64,000 nucleotides of DNA, taken from contig QXJR01000014.1 of assembly GCA_020975725.1 (NCBI GenBank), positions 124,001-188,000 of the forward strand, written 5' to 3'. This document shows, in pieces, positions 19,838 to 29,648 of the stretch. A program made the position numbers and the translations under genes. Source of the stretch: Picocystis sp. L7 (Eukaryota; Chlorophyta; Picocystophyceae; Picocystales; Picocystaceae). The notes under the pieces were generated by a model. The model was not told the DNA's origin. It did not search any database and was given only the letters and a program-made list of their open reading frames with translations. The stretch's first letter is position 1, and each line of letters begins with the position of its first letter.

Positions 19838-19933
19838 ATGGTAGGAGAACAAGGGAAATGGGAAGCACCAAGGCGATACGCCCTGGTGCGCTTCGGAGGA
19901 GGAAGGAGAGCGGGAGCAAAACGGCAGACCGAG
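19838..19933 (+). CDS. Possible first coding exon behind the TATA box, unrecognised
   Basis: The ATG at 19838 opens 32 codons ending in GAG followed by GTGAGT, a consensus donor. The encoded start (MVGEQGKWEAPRRYALVRF) is not recognised. I could not place a matching acceptor with the usual CTGAC branch motif in the next 600 bases, so the exon is tentative. The rest of 19934-20566 holds no other gene I can support. Confidence 0.25.
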
Positions 19934-20566
19934 GTGAGTAGGGTACGTCGGTCCAACCGCCGCTTCATGCGTGGAAACGCGCATGTTCGTTGTCAAAGCA
20001 CGTGGAAGTGGGGCATGGTTCTCCACCCGAGGATTCGCTTTGCATCGGTTCGGATCACGACCTTGTTGTCGTTGCAAGGCCGGACTCTTCAAGAACACGG
20101 CCTCAAGACGAACCACGGACGTTGCTGGCCTGTGATGTTGGAACTTTGGTCTAGATCCGCCATCCATGTGCTGGAACGAGAGTGCGCTTTCTCAACCACG
20201 GGGGAATCGGAACGGGGTATGTCCACGATAGGAAGACGGTGAAGATGGACGCCGGGCCGCAAGAAACGCACCATTAGTCTTTCCATCCAATCCAGGAGGC
20301 ACGAAAGGTCCGAAGAAGACGCTCGAGGTGCCGTGGCACACGAAACCGTCCGATGCAAAGCTGTCCACGGGTTCCAACTGCACGTCCCCTCCGAGAGAAG
20401 AAACTCCCACACCGGACGAAGCCCCAGGGTCGATGTTTCGCCTCGCAGGAAAGGGGATTCGAAAGGAGACCTTGAAAGGGAGGTCCGATCAAGCCTTCCG
20501 ATGGGATCTCCCTTTCCCAGGGTGTCAGCTTGTGGCGCGGAGGAGGCGGCGCAGGACAGCGAGGCG

Positions 20567-22996
20567 ATGGCGAACGCGCAAGAAGCGCCTCCTCCGCGAT
20601 GGCACGCGCCTCAGGAGGGGGTCGAGGAGCGACCGGAGGAGTGTCTGAGGCTGTTCAACTCGCTGGTGGACGGAAAGGTGCGCCGAAGCAGGGACGGCGA
20701 GGTGGTGTGGGAACGCAGGGAAGCTGACGAATCGCTTCGAAACGCGCCTCTGTTGCACACGAACGTTCCCTTTCGGCAGGTTCCTTTCGTGCCTGCGAAA
20801 GGAAGGGGGTCCAAGGTCGTTTCCTGGTACATCTGTGGACCCACGGTCTACGATTCGGCGCACGTCGGACACGCCAGGAACTACGTGACCTTCGACATCG
20901 TGCGCAGGATCCTCGAGGACTACTTCGGATACAACGTCGTGTACGTCATGAACGTCACCGACATCGACGACAAGATCATCCTGAGGGCCAGGAGGAACCA
21001 CCTGTTGGACGAATACAAACAAGAGGTCAAAGGGGACCTTGAACGCGTCCTGAGCGACTGCCAAGCGGCCCTCCGACAAGCGCTGGAGAAGCAACAAGCG
21101 ATGGTGTTCGCGTCGATGGAGGCAGCCGCGGGTGAGCCGGAACCCAAGAGGAGGGACGAACTGGAGGTGGTGGCCAAGCAGGAGAGCCTCAAACTCGAAA
21201 AGCTGCGCAAATCTCAAGACGACCTCGAAACGCAATCCAACCGCCGTTGCTTGGAAGGCATGATCGATACCTGCAGCGATGCGTTGGCCGTCATGCTCGA
21301 TAAAACCCGAGGCAAAGAAGTCACGGATCATTCCATCTTCAAAGCCCACGCTTCTCGGTACGAGGAAGAGTTCATGGAAGACATGGAATCCCTTGGGGTA
21401 CGACCACCCACGGTACTGACCAGGGTCAGCGAGTACATGGAGGAGATCGTCCACTACGTGGAGAAGATCATCTGCAACGGGCTAGGATACGTTTCCAACG
21501 GCAGTGTGTACTTCAGCACGCAGGCCTACCAGGAGGCAGGTCACAGGTATGGCAAGCTCCGACCGTGGGCGGTGGGATCGTCCACGCTCGCCTCGGAAGG
21601 GGAAGTGGGAGGGGACTTTGCCACGATGGAAAAGAGGCATCCAAACGATTTCGCCCTTTGGAAAGCCTCGAAACCGGGGGAGCCCAGCTGGGATTCCCCT
21701 TGGGGGAAGGGTAGACCGGGATGGCACATCGAGTGCTCGGCGATGGCCAGCAGCATCCTGGGGATGAACATAGACATCCACACCGGTGGAGAGGACCTGA
21801 AGTTTCCACACCATGACAACGAGCTGGCGCAGGCCGAGGCATACTACCACTGCGAGGGATGTCGTCAGTGGGTGAATTACTTTTTGCACTCCGGACATCT
21901 AGGCATAGAAGGGCTGAAGATGTCCAAGTCGCTCAAGAACTTCGTCACCATTCGGCAGGCTTTGGAGGAGACCTCGGCTCGGCAGCTCCGGCTGCTGTTC
22001 GTGATGCAGCCTTGGGAGCGGGCCATGAGTTACAGCGCGACGACGATGAGCGAGGTACGGGCGAGGGAGACCCTGCTGAAGAATTTTTACCAGAACGTGG
22101 AGGTGGCGAAGCGGATGGCCGACAAAGCCGGCCAGGCCTCCACCAAGCGATGGAACCAGTTGGAGCTGTCTCTTCAGGCCTCCTTGGAGGAGGTGCAGGC
22201 GCGCGTGCACGAGAGGCTTCAGGACAACTTGGACACACGGGGTGCCATGGATGCCTTGTGCGACCTGGTCAAGCAGACCAACATCTATCTTTCGGGTCGT
22301 GGTGGATCGGACGCATTGCCTCAGTCGCTCCTGTTGGACAGTGTGGAGCGCTACGTTTCGAGGATCTTGTCCTGCTTCGGTTTGGCAGGTGGTCTGTCCT
22401 TCGCCTCGACTTCCACCTCGGAGCGGGCTCAAGCATCCCATCAGGTGGCTCCTTGGTTGGACGCATTCGCTTCGTTTCGGGACGAGATCCGCAGCATCGC
22501 ACGCGGCGGCGGAGACGCGTCTCAGATCCTTTCGGCATGCGATCGCCTGCGCGACGAAACGTTGGTGGACTTGGGCATCCGCTTGGAAGACAAGGCCAAC
22601 GGCAGCGTTTGGAAGCTGGACGATCCTGCGGCATTGCGCCTGGAGGTCGAGGAGAAGCGCAGGACGGCTCGCGAGGCCGAGCGTCTCAAGGCAGCTCGCA
22701 AGGTCGCGGCCAAGGCCAAGGAGATCGCCAAGTGGGAGCGTTTGTCCGCGTCGCCCAGGACCGCCTTGTCCGATCGCTATTCCGCCTTCGATGCCGACGA
22801 GAATCCGACGCACGACGTGCATGGCGATCCGCTGGATGGGAAGCAGCTGGACAAGGCCAAGAAGGAGGCCGACAAGATCCGCAAGCAGCGCGCGCAATAC
22901 ATGGACAAGGAAGCCCAGGAGCCTGGTTTCTTGGACGAGCTTCGTTCGGAACGGGATCAGCTTGTCGCACAGGTGGAGGACGTCTCCTTGCGATGA
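20567..22996 (+). CDS. CARS1: Cysteinyl-tRNA synthetase, cytosolic type, with an in-frame intron
   Basis: This class I synthetase charges tRNA-Cys. HIGH motif: HVGHARNYVTFD. KMSKS motif: LKMSKSLKNF. The zinc ligands are in CGPTVYD, HIECSAMA and HHDNELAQAEA. The first Met of the better-supported start is at 20567; ATG 20501 is an alternative. The frame is open throughout, but 20678-20779 (102 bases, GTGCGC...CGGCAG, with a CTGAC at 20723) encodes 34 residues absent from homologues. Removing it joins LFNSLVDGK to VPFVPAKGRGSK, matching the family spacing before WYICGPTVYD. I therefore annotate exons 20567-20677 and 20780-22996, 775 residues. The long insert between HIGH and KMSKS and the charged C-terminal extension are typical of eukaryotic cytosolic enzymes. 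Confidence 0.93.
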   Translation: MANAQEAPPPRWHAPQEGVEERPEECLRLFNSLVDGKVRRSRDGEVVWERREADESLRNAPLLHTNVPFRQVPFVPAKGRGSKVVSWYICGPTVYDSAHVGHARNYVTFDIVRRILEDYFGYNVVYVMNVTDIDDKIILRARRNHLLDEYKQEVKGDLERVLSDCQAALRQALEKQQAMVFASMEAAAGEPEPKRRDELEVVAKQESLKLEKLRKSQDDLETQSNRRCLEGMIDTCSDALAVMLDKTRGKEVTDHSIFKAHASRYEEEFMEDMESLGVRPPTVLTRVSEYMEEIVHYVEKIICNGLGYVSNGSVYFSTQAYQEAGHRYGKLRPWAVGSSTLASEGEVGGDFATMEKRHPNDFALWKASKPGEPSWDSPWGKGRPGWHIECSAMASSILGMNIDIHTGGEDLKFPHHDNELAQAEAYYHCEGCRQWVNYFLHSGHLGIEGLKMSKSLKNFVTIRQALEETSARQLRLLFVMQPWERAMSYSATTMSEVRARETLLKNFYQNVEVAKRMADKAGQASTKRWNQLELSLQASLEEVQARVHERLQDNLDTRGAMDALCDLVKQTNIYLSGRGGSDALPQSLLLDSVERYVSRILSCFGLAGGLSFASTSTSERAQASHQVAPWLDAFASFRDEIRSIARGGGDASQILSACDRLRDETLVDLGIRLEDKANGSVWKLDDPAALRLEVEEKRRTAREAERLKAARKVAAKAKEIAKWERLSASPRTALSDRYSAFDADENPTHDVHGDPLDGKQLDKAKKEADKIRKQRAQYMDKEAQEPGFLDELRSERDQLVAQVEDVSLR

Positions 22997-23137
22997 ATCC
23001 TTTGATTATCGATCCACATCTCTTCGCTCTCTTGTCTCTCCCTTCCCTCCTCTGTTTGCGCGTGCGTGTTCCTTGTTTCCATGCGGTTGCGCTTGGCGTC
23101 GGACCCCGGCCACTTGGGATCGCAGGAACGCGTTCGT

Positions 23138-23632
23138 TCACGTCCTTTTGCGCGTCCAGAGCGTCTGCACGGCTTTGGAGATCCCGCCTCCCGGCGTGAG
23201 GTTGAGTTTGAGCAGTCCCAGTGCGGTGATGGCGGTGATTCCGAGCATCCCACCGCGTGCAACGCCACGTGCGACGGGTGGCACGTAGTCGGAGATGACG
23301 GCGTTCATCCCGATGTGTGCGTGGACGGGGATGGCAGCTCCCAGGGCCAGGTCCACGGGTTTGATGGTCCATCCGTCTTTGTCCAGGTACCACGCCAGCG
23401 GCACCAATCCCGCCATGGCTTTGCTCACGCCGTGATACAAGGCTTGTACTCCGGGTCCTTCGTCGGCTGCGTCGGTCGTGTCGTCGATTTTCGCGTGGTT
23501 TTGCGTTCCGACCCGTCCGTCAGCACCTCTCTTTCTCTCCTTTCGTTCCCGTCCTCCACACCTTCTCGTTCCTCGCCACCTACCCACGAGGGCCCTCGCA
23601 AGCAAGCTCTGGGCACGTGCGGTGGGAGCCAT
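23138..23632 (-). CDS. SDHD: Succinate dehydrogenase membrane anchor SDHD/CybS
   Basis: This is a small anchor subunit of mitochondrial complex II that helps bind haem b and ubiquinone in the inner membrane. The C-terminal half shows the CybS pattern: VQALYHGVSKAMAGLVPLA (span 1), PVDLALGAAIPVHAHIGMNA with the haem-ligand His and the quinone-site DYV motif, and a last span around GMLGITAITALGLLKL. The ATG is at 23632 and the N-terminus MAPTARAQSLLARALV resembles a mitochondrial presequence. A GTAGGT...CGCAG interval at 23467-23583 with a CTGAC inside is in phase and stop-free; it is probably an intron, giving 125 rather than 164 residues. The gene converges with CARS (142 bases) and diverges from the ubiquitin-hydrolase-like gene. 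Confidence 0.85.
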   Translation of the reverse strand: MAPTARAQSLLARALVGRWRGTRRCGGRERKERKRGADGRVGTQNHAKIDDTTDAADEGPGVQALYHGVSKAMAGLVPLAWYLDKDGWTIKPVDLALGAAIPVHAHIGMNAVISDYVPPVARGVARGGMLGITAITALGLLKLNLTPGGGISKAVQTLWTRKRT

Positions 23633-23661
23633 GACCACGTCCAAACCAACCCAACCCCTCT

Positions 23662-23785
23662 TCTCCCTCAATCCCTCAATCCCTCAATCCCTCCCTCCCT
23701 CAATCCCTCTCTCCCTCCATCCTTCTCTCCCTCAATCCCTCTCCCTCAATCCCTCAATCCCTCAATCCCTCTCCCTCTCTGCCTG
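23662..23785. repeat. Tandem CCCTCAATCCCT repeat
   Basis: About 120 bases of CCCTCAAT and CCCTCTCT units lie on the + strand in the divergent region between SDHD and the ubiquitin-hydrolase-like gene. It is a polypyrimidine-biased minisatellite. The rest of 23786-24253 is GC- and G-run-rich, with no gene recognised, and should hold the promoter. Confidence 0.85.
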
Positions 23786-24253
23786 TCTGGGAGGGTCCCA
23801 TGGATGGGGATCTCGGGGAGGAAGGAGAGGGGGCAGGATCCACCCGTACGTGGGACCGAGGGGGGGGGATAGGGAGGGGATCCCACGGACCCCGATCCGC
23901 AGAGGACCGTGGGAGGAAATCCGTTTGGATTCCTCTGCGTGCTTCGGTCTGACCCGAGGGGGGAGAGGGACCGACCCGGGGACGTGTCGTGGGGTGCGGG
24001 GGGGTGTGGCAGCACCCCTTCGGGTCCCCCCCCTTCCCCTTCCCTCCCTCGAAAGGGGGAGGGTGTGTCTGCAAGGGTGGGGGTGTGTCTGTCCCCCATC
24101 CGTGCACGGGAGGGTGGCGCACGGGAAGAAGCGTGGCGAGGACGGCATCCAGCACGCGCCGCCACCGCCGCATCTGGGACGTTTCTCGCGAACACGCGGC
24201 GAACCGTCGTGGGAGGGAGGAGGTGGAGGTGGTGGGGGTGGCGGACGTAGGAC

Positions 24254-27200
24254 ATGCCGGGGAAGAAAGACAAACGGGGACACCACGGACGCGGCGGTGG
24301 GAATGGAAGTGGGACCCAACCCAACCCAGTGCACGGTTCCAAAAGAAACAACCATGGGAACCACACGAATGGGAACAAAAGCGATCCCGTGGAACAACAG
24401 AAACAAGTGCAACCCTACCTGGAACCCGCACAAAGGATCGAACAAGCCAGACCCTTCTGGGAACACGTGGACCCAAACAAGAGAAAAGAACTGCTCGAAA
24501 TCGACGTAGACAAACTGCTCGAATACACCAAAGCGTCACTGCAGGTCATGGAACAGCTGGGAGCGCCCGAATACAGAGACATAGAAGAGTACGAACAAGC
24601 GCTCAAGACGGGGATACAAAGACAACAGGAAAAAGATACCTGGAAGAGATGGATCTGGCACGAGAAGGAATTCGCCAGTGCCGAAGAATTCCGAGACCAT
24701 CTGGCCAAAGTCGCCAGGATACATCCGGGGAAAAGTTGCGCCAGCTGCGGAGCCACCACCATACTCGGAACCTGCTGGAAAGTGGTGCGAGAACAAGGAG
24801 GAACAGAATGCCACCTGTGCGGAGCTTGCAAAGACAAGCAAGAACAAGAACATGATCCGCTCTATTACGCGGAAGAATTGGAAGGGATCCCACCCATCCA
24901 AGAGAGAGAGAAAGGAAAGGAAAAAGAGCAACCTGCTGAGGCAGCCCTGAGAGAAAGGATGAAAGAACTGATCTCCTACGTGCATGACGCTACGAGATCC
25001 TTCCATGAAGAGCACCGGCAGAGGAACGATCGAAACCGGAGACATAGGGACATGGACATTGACGAGTCCAGAGAAGCCAACATCACCCACATCCAGCACA
25101 TGCTCAGCATGCTATCCAGGGAACAGGACGGCCTATACCACACCTGTTACGTGCCCATCTCCAAGTTTGCGTCGGCTTGTGCGGCCAAAATTGATGGAAG
25201 GAATAGGTCCGAGCAGGAGCTGTTCACTGATCTAGAAATCCTTCCATACGAGGACATCAACCGCATATACGACTTTCTACTTGAAAAGATCGAGACGTAC
25301 ACCGTCAAACAGGGGGACCCGGAGGAAGAGGAGAAGGAGATGGGGGATATCGATCTATTTGCTGTTTCAGAGGATGGGAAGGGTCTCAGGGTCCATCCAA
25401 AATGGTTGCAACACCTAGAAGAACGCAAGCTTGGAGAAGACGGTCAACCTCAGAGAATGGAGGAGGAGGAACTGAAGGGGATGCAAGGGGCTGCCCTGGG
25501 ACTGGTGCTGGAATGGATTTACGGGAGCATCATCTGCACGGCAGAAAAGGCTAGGGAAGTGGCCAGGAGAACGCTAGCAGATGATTTGCCAGCACCGAAT
25601 GCAGATATGGGGTACATGGCGGTGGTGCAGCAACACAACATGATGCACCACTGGCAGACCATGATCAGCAAGGCAAAAGGCCTGTTAGGCAAAATGCTGG
25701 AGAATAGGAAACAGATGGGGAATGTTGATGCCCTCAAGCAACAGGAGGAGCATACCAAGGGAGAGGTATTGCAGCTGCTGAAAAGGGAAGAGCTCCTCAC
25801 CCAGGCCAAAATCGAGATGCTGAACTTCAAGCACTGGGCAGGAGAGAAAGAGGTCAAGAAGCTTCGCACCCAACTCGCTGTTAAGGAGCCACAGTACCAG
25901 CGCCTAAAACTTGAGTTTGAAGAGGCCAAACTAGAGAAGTTCAAGGCGGAGAGGGGCAAAGGGGATGGCCATGGCTACCACCGCAACTCTGAGGCCGTCA
26001 TGCAAGAGCATATGGAGCTACAGACAGCCCTGCAGGAAAGTACGCTGGAACTCAAGCGAATCCAGGCAAGCCTTTCGCAACTTCAGCATGAGCAGAACCA
26101 CAGGTCACAAGAGATTTCCCAGCTGACAAGGTCATGGCTTGGTCAGATTGGTAGCATGATCAACAAGTTGGAAGGGAAGCCACGTGTCCCAAGTTCCTCC
26201 CTTCCAGAGCCTGCTATCAGCAACAATGTGGTCGAAAGCAATGGAGAGGATCTTCAGCAGCTGGCTGTCACCCGCAGCGTCATGAAGCAGTTTACAGATG
26301 ACGTGAAAAAGCAGCTATACACAACAAAGGAAGACCTTGAAGTCTTCAATGGCATAAAGGAAGGGATAAAAAATATGGAGAGACACATCGAAGATGGATA
26401 TGCAGTCCTGAGCCATCTTCAAACTCACTTGTTGAACGTGAGTTGTGATGACATTGGAGCTGTGATCGGGGGCAACATGTGCTTGCCATTCCTTCAAGAT
26501 AAACTAGACTCGGCAGCATTGGACTATGCGGCCGAGGAGGCAGCAAAAGCAGAAGCCGCCGTGATTGCATTGGAGCAGGAAGAGGAACTTCGTAAGAATG
26601 CAGAGAAGCAGAAGAAGGAGAGGCAACGCATGAAACGCAAGCAGAAGGAACGGGAAGAGCGGGAGCAGAAGCTGGCGGCTGAGAGGGAGGCCCTGGCCAG
26701 AAAGCAAGCAGAAGAAGAGGAAGCACGCAAAGCTGCGATTGAAAAAGCAGAAGAGGAACGCATTCAGCGAGAGACTGAACTGCAGGAGAGACTGAAGGAA
26801 GAAGAGCGGCTACGTGAACTACGTAAGCAACAACTTCTGGCAGAAGAGGGGGGGTATTGGAAGCTTAGACTGGAACAGGAGCTTAAGGAAAAAGCTGTGT
26901 ACAAAGAGGCAGACGTGGCTGAGGTTGAGTCAGAGGAGGAAGCAAAGGTAGTGTCCACTGAACATAACTCTAGCGACTCAGGATGGGAGAGCACAGGAAA
27001 GGGTAGGCGCAAGCATGAAAAGCATGGTAGCCGCAAGAGAAGTCCTGACGAGGGCCGGCAGGGTTGGAAGCTGGAGACCAAAGAGCACAAGCGAGGAGAG
27101 CAGAAGCGGCAAGCATCGAGGAGGGAGAACTCCAATGGAACAACTTTAGGTCGTGGGGATCAGATCAAGCAGGGTACGCAGGCGGCACTTGATTCCCGTA

Positions 27201-29488
27201 CCTTCTCAGAGGATTCAAGGACTTCGTCTTCCTCTAGTTCAGGCCCAGTCGTCATGGACACTACGGGCGTTGCAGAAACTTTGGAGCAGATCGGCAGCAA
27301 TGTGGCAGCCCCACAAGCTGCAGAAGCACCGAAAGATGAAGTCAGAACAGAGAGGCAACAAGAGGATGAAACACCAGATGAGGAAGCCAAGTTGAAACTG
27401 GCTGAACAGGCGCCTTCTCAACCGGCAGACTCTACCACCGCACCGGCAGCCCATACAAACAGGGCATTGAAAACCTTAAAACAGAGCCCTGCCGCTCCAG
27501 TTTCTACCCATGCGGCTGTTGTTACAGGTACCTCTGCAGCATCTGCATCATCCCCGTGCACTGTTTCCGAACCTTCTAGTGACACTTCACCAAGCGGTCT
27601 TACCTCTTCTTCAAGTAGGGAAGGAGGTGCAAAGGAAGGAGGGTCGCATCAAGCGCATCCAGGGCGTCCATCTATGCCCCAGCCAGTTCCACAATTGCCG
27701 ATGACAGGACCGGCGCCTGTGTTTGGAAGCATGGGAGTGCCCGCACCAATGCAACTCGCACCTCCGCCTGGTGGCCGAGGTATGTTCTTCATGCCGCCTC
27801 AGCATGGGCTACCACATATGCCCGTGCCAATGGGTCCTCATATGCAGGGATTTGTTGCCCCTGGAATGAGGCATGTGGTGCAGATGCCCCAGATGTACCC
27901 TGGCTCAGGCCCACAGAGTGCAGGGGTATCTCTACCTCCTCATGGACCAGCGGTGCAGACACAGAAACCTAGTGCTTCAAAGCAACTGAGTGTGGGTGCC
28001 AAACCCTTTGTTCCTTCAAAGTTAAAAGAGAAGGCAACTGTTTCGCCTTCAATGGAAGGCAAGAATGCAGTTGAGGACCCAGTGCCGACAATGAGATTGA
28101 TCACTAAAGATAAGCCTCTCACCCCTCCTGCTCAGCTGAAGAATGAAGAGGGGCTAGAAGGCTCTCTGAACTCAGAGACACTGAAGAAGGAAGCCAGGTT
28201 AGATGGTTGCGTAGATGTTACTGATGTACCTGTATCAAGCGTAGGTTCAAATTCAAAAGATGAGTCGAGCGCTTGCCCGACAAACATTGCGCAGGGCGGC
28301 GCTGCGAAGGCCAGATGGGCAACCGTGGCAGCAAAGGAGTCAGCAGCAACACTGGTGAGGGATGCGAGGGCGCAGCCTGGCACCACGAAGGCATCTAGCA
28401 AAGTGTCTCACAGCAGTGCAAAGCCAGCACAAAAGACATCGTTGGACCGCGACAAATCAGAGGAGCTTGCCGCTGAAGAATTCTTGCAGGAGCATTCACA
28501 CCCAGTGAGGTCAAAGAGCGGCGTATGGAAAAGAGCGGGTAGGAGAAAAGGAGGTAGCCTAGTCGAGGATATGCCAGACGATGCAGTCATGGGGACAGGC
28601 CTTGTGAACAAATCAGGAGACTTCAACTGTTTTCTCAATGTCATCATTCAGTCCCTTTGGCACTTGGAGGACTTCAGGAGGGAGCTTTTACGTGTAAAGC
28701 CTAGCAACGGGACAACTGCGATATCTGAATGGGGAGTAGTGAAAGCTTTGCAGAATGTGTTCTCCAACATATCCAATGATACAAAAAGAGGGAATGAGGA
28801 TAGCGTAGTGGATCCAACAGAGTTGCGAGAAGCTTTGAGTAACTTGTACGAGGGCTCCAAACTCTTCCGGAAGAACGAAATGAACGATGCTTCAGAAGTG
28901 CTAGCTGTTCTTTTTGAGTGCATTTGCAAGACTTTGAAAGCGGGTAAAGGTGATGAAGATACCTTTGTGCACAAGCTGTTTGGACTGGGCGGTGGCTGGT
29001 TCTTCCACATCGTGTTTAGCCAAGCTTTGAGGGCCACGGTCGAGGAAAGCCACAAGAACTTGAGCACGCATGACCTGTTGCTGGAAACCGAGAAATCTTT
29101 GAACGGAGGCAGGCTTGACAGTGCTGGATCTGCTTTGTACATCACGGGTGACAAGTTTCCGAACATCTTTACATTGGTCATTGCGTGGCACACTGCGCAT
29201 GCAACGTGCGAAGATATCAGCGTTGTGGTCGAGAATCTTGGGGAAGACTTAGATGTTGCGAAGATACTGGGTAAGGAATCCAGGCCAGAGCAGGTTCATA
29301 GGTTAAGGGGAGTCGTGTGTTTCCGTGGATCGCACTACCATGCCTACGTCCGCAGCGAAAAGCTGGACAAGTGGCTTTTATTCGATGATGCCACCATAAG
29401 GCAGGTTGGCACGTGGCAGAATGTGAAAGACAGCTGCATATGTGGTCAGATACAGCCATCGGTGCTCTTCTACGAACTGCTCATCTGA
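24254..29488 (+). CDS. Ubiquitin carboxyl-terminal hydrolase-like giant (DUF627/DUF629, plant type)
   Basis: A 1744-residue single-exon protein of the plant UCH-related family. The N-terminal third includes a Cys-rich patch (CASCGATT, CHLCGACKDK) at about 157-190 and a helical DUF629-like region. A long coiled coil with Arg/Glu/Lys-rich repeats runs to about 910 and is followed by a Pro/Ser-rich linker. The C19-type domain starts near 1446. Its Cys box, GDFNCFLNVIIQSLWHL (Cys1459), and His box, RGSHYHAYV (His1694) with LLFDDA, are intact. MNDASEVLAVLFECI is a close match to the plant proteins. The zinc-ribbon CxxC pair usually found between the boxes in plant homologues is not seen, which may affect activity. 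Whether it cleaves ubiquitin is unknown. Confidence 0.85.
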   Translation: MPGKKDKRGHHGRGGGNGSGTQPNPVHGSKRNNHGNHTNGNKSDPVEQQKQVQPYLEPAQRIEQARPFWEHVDPNKRKELLEIDVDKLLEYTKASLQVMEQLGAPEYRDIEEYEQALKTGIQRQQEKDTWKRWIWHEKEFASAEEFRDHLAKVARIHPGKSCASCGATTILGTCWKVVREQGGTECHLCGACKDKQEQEHDPLYYAEELEGIPPIQEREKGKEKEQPAEAALRERMKELISYVHDATRSFHEEHRQRNDRNRRHRDMDIDESREANITHIQHMLSMLSREQDGLYHTCYVPISKFASACAAKIDGRNRSEQELFTDLEILPYEDINRIYDFLLEKIETYTVKQGDPEEEEKEMGDIDLFAVSEDGKGLRVHPKWLQHLEERKLGEDGQPQRMEEEELKGMQGAALGLVLEWIYGSIICTAEKAREVARRTLADDLPAPNADMGYMAVVQQHNMMHHWQTMISKAKGLLGKMLENRKQMGNVDALKQQEEHTKGEVLQLLKREELLTQAKIEMLNFKHWAGEKEVKKLRTQLAVKEPQYQRLKLEFEEAKLEKFKAERGKGDGHGYHRNSEAVMQEHMELQTALQESTLELKRIQASLSQLQHEQNHRSQEISQLTRSWLGQIGSMINKLEGKPRVPSSSLPEPAISNNVVESNGEDLQQLAVTRSVMKQFTDDVKKQLYTTKEDLEVFNGIKEGIKNMERHIEDGYAVLSHLQTHLLNVSCDDIGAVIGGNMCLPFLQDKLDSAALDYAAEEAAKAEAAVIALEQEEELRKNAEKQKKERQRMKRKQKEREEREQKLAAEREALARKQAEEEEARKAAIEKAEEERIQRETELQERLKEEERLRELRKQQLLAEEGGYWKLRLEQELKEKAVYKEADVAEVESEEEAKVVSTEHNSSDSGWESTGKGRRKHEKHGSRKRSPDEGRQGWKLETKEHKRGEQKRQASRRENSNGTTLGRGDQIKQGTQAALDSRTFSEDSRTSSSSSSGPVVMDTTGVAETLEQIGSNVAAPQAAEAPKDEVRTERQQEDETPDEEAKLKLAEQAPSQPADSTTAPAAHTNRALKTLKQSPAAPVSTHAAVVTGTSAASASSPCTVSEPSSDTSPSGLTSSSSREGGAKEGGSHQAHPGRPSMPQPVPQLPMTGPAPVFGSMGVPAPMQLAPPPGGRGMFFMPPQHGLPHMPVPMGPHMQGFVAPGMRHVVQMPQMYPGSGPQSAGVSLPPHGPAVQTQKPSASKQLSVGAKPFVPSKLKEKATVSPSMEGKNAVEDPVPTMRLITKDKPLTPPAQLKNEEGLEGSLNSETLKKEARLDGCVDVTDVPVSSVGSNSKDESSACPTNIAQGGAAKARWATVAAKESAATLVRDARAQPGTTKASSKVSHSSAKPAQKTSLDRDKSEELAAEEFLQEHSHPVRSKSGVWKRAGRRKGGSLVEDMPDDAVMGTGLVNKSGDFNCFLNVIIQSLWHLEDFRRELLRVKPSNGTTAISEWGVVKALQNVFSNISNDTKRGNEDSVVDPTELREALSNLYEGSKLFRKNEMNDASEVLAVLFECICKTLKAGKGDEDTFVHKLFGLGGGWFFHIVFSQALRATVEESHKNLSTHDLLLETEKSLNGGRLDSAGSALYITGDKFPNIFTLVIAWHTAHATCEDISVVVENLGEDLDVAKILGKESRPEQVHRLRGVVCFRGSHYHAYVRSEKLDKWLLFDDATIRQVGTWQNVKDSCICGQIQPSVLFYELLI

Positions 29489-29648
29489 TTCATCGAAAAT
29501 GAAAAATAATACATTTGAGCTTTTTGAAGCCTCAATTATTCGCCCTCCTTTCAACAATGCATCACAAGTTGCCATACTTCTGAACTCTTCTTGTGTGCCA
29601 TGTGGTAGGGCATCATAGACAAGTAGTCGCACTTTCCATGTGCATGTG

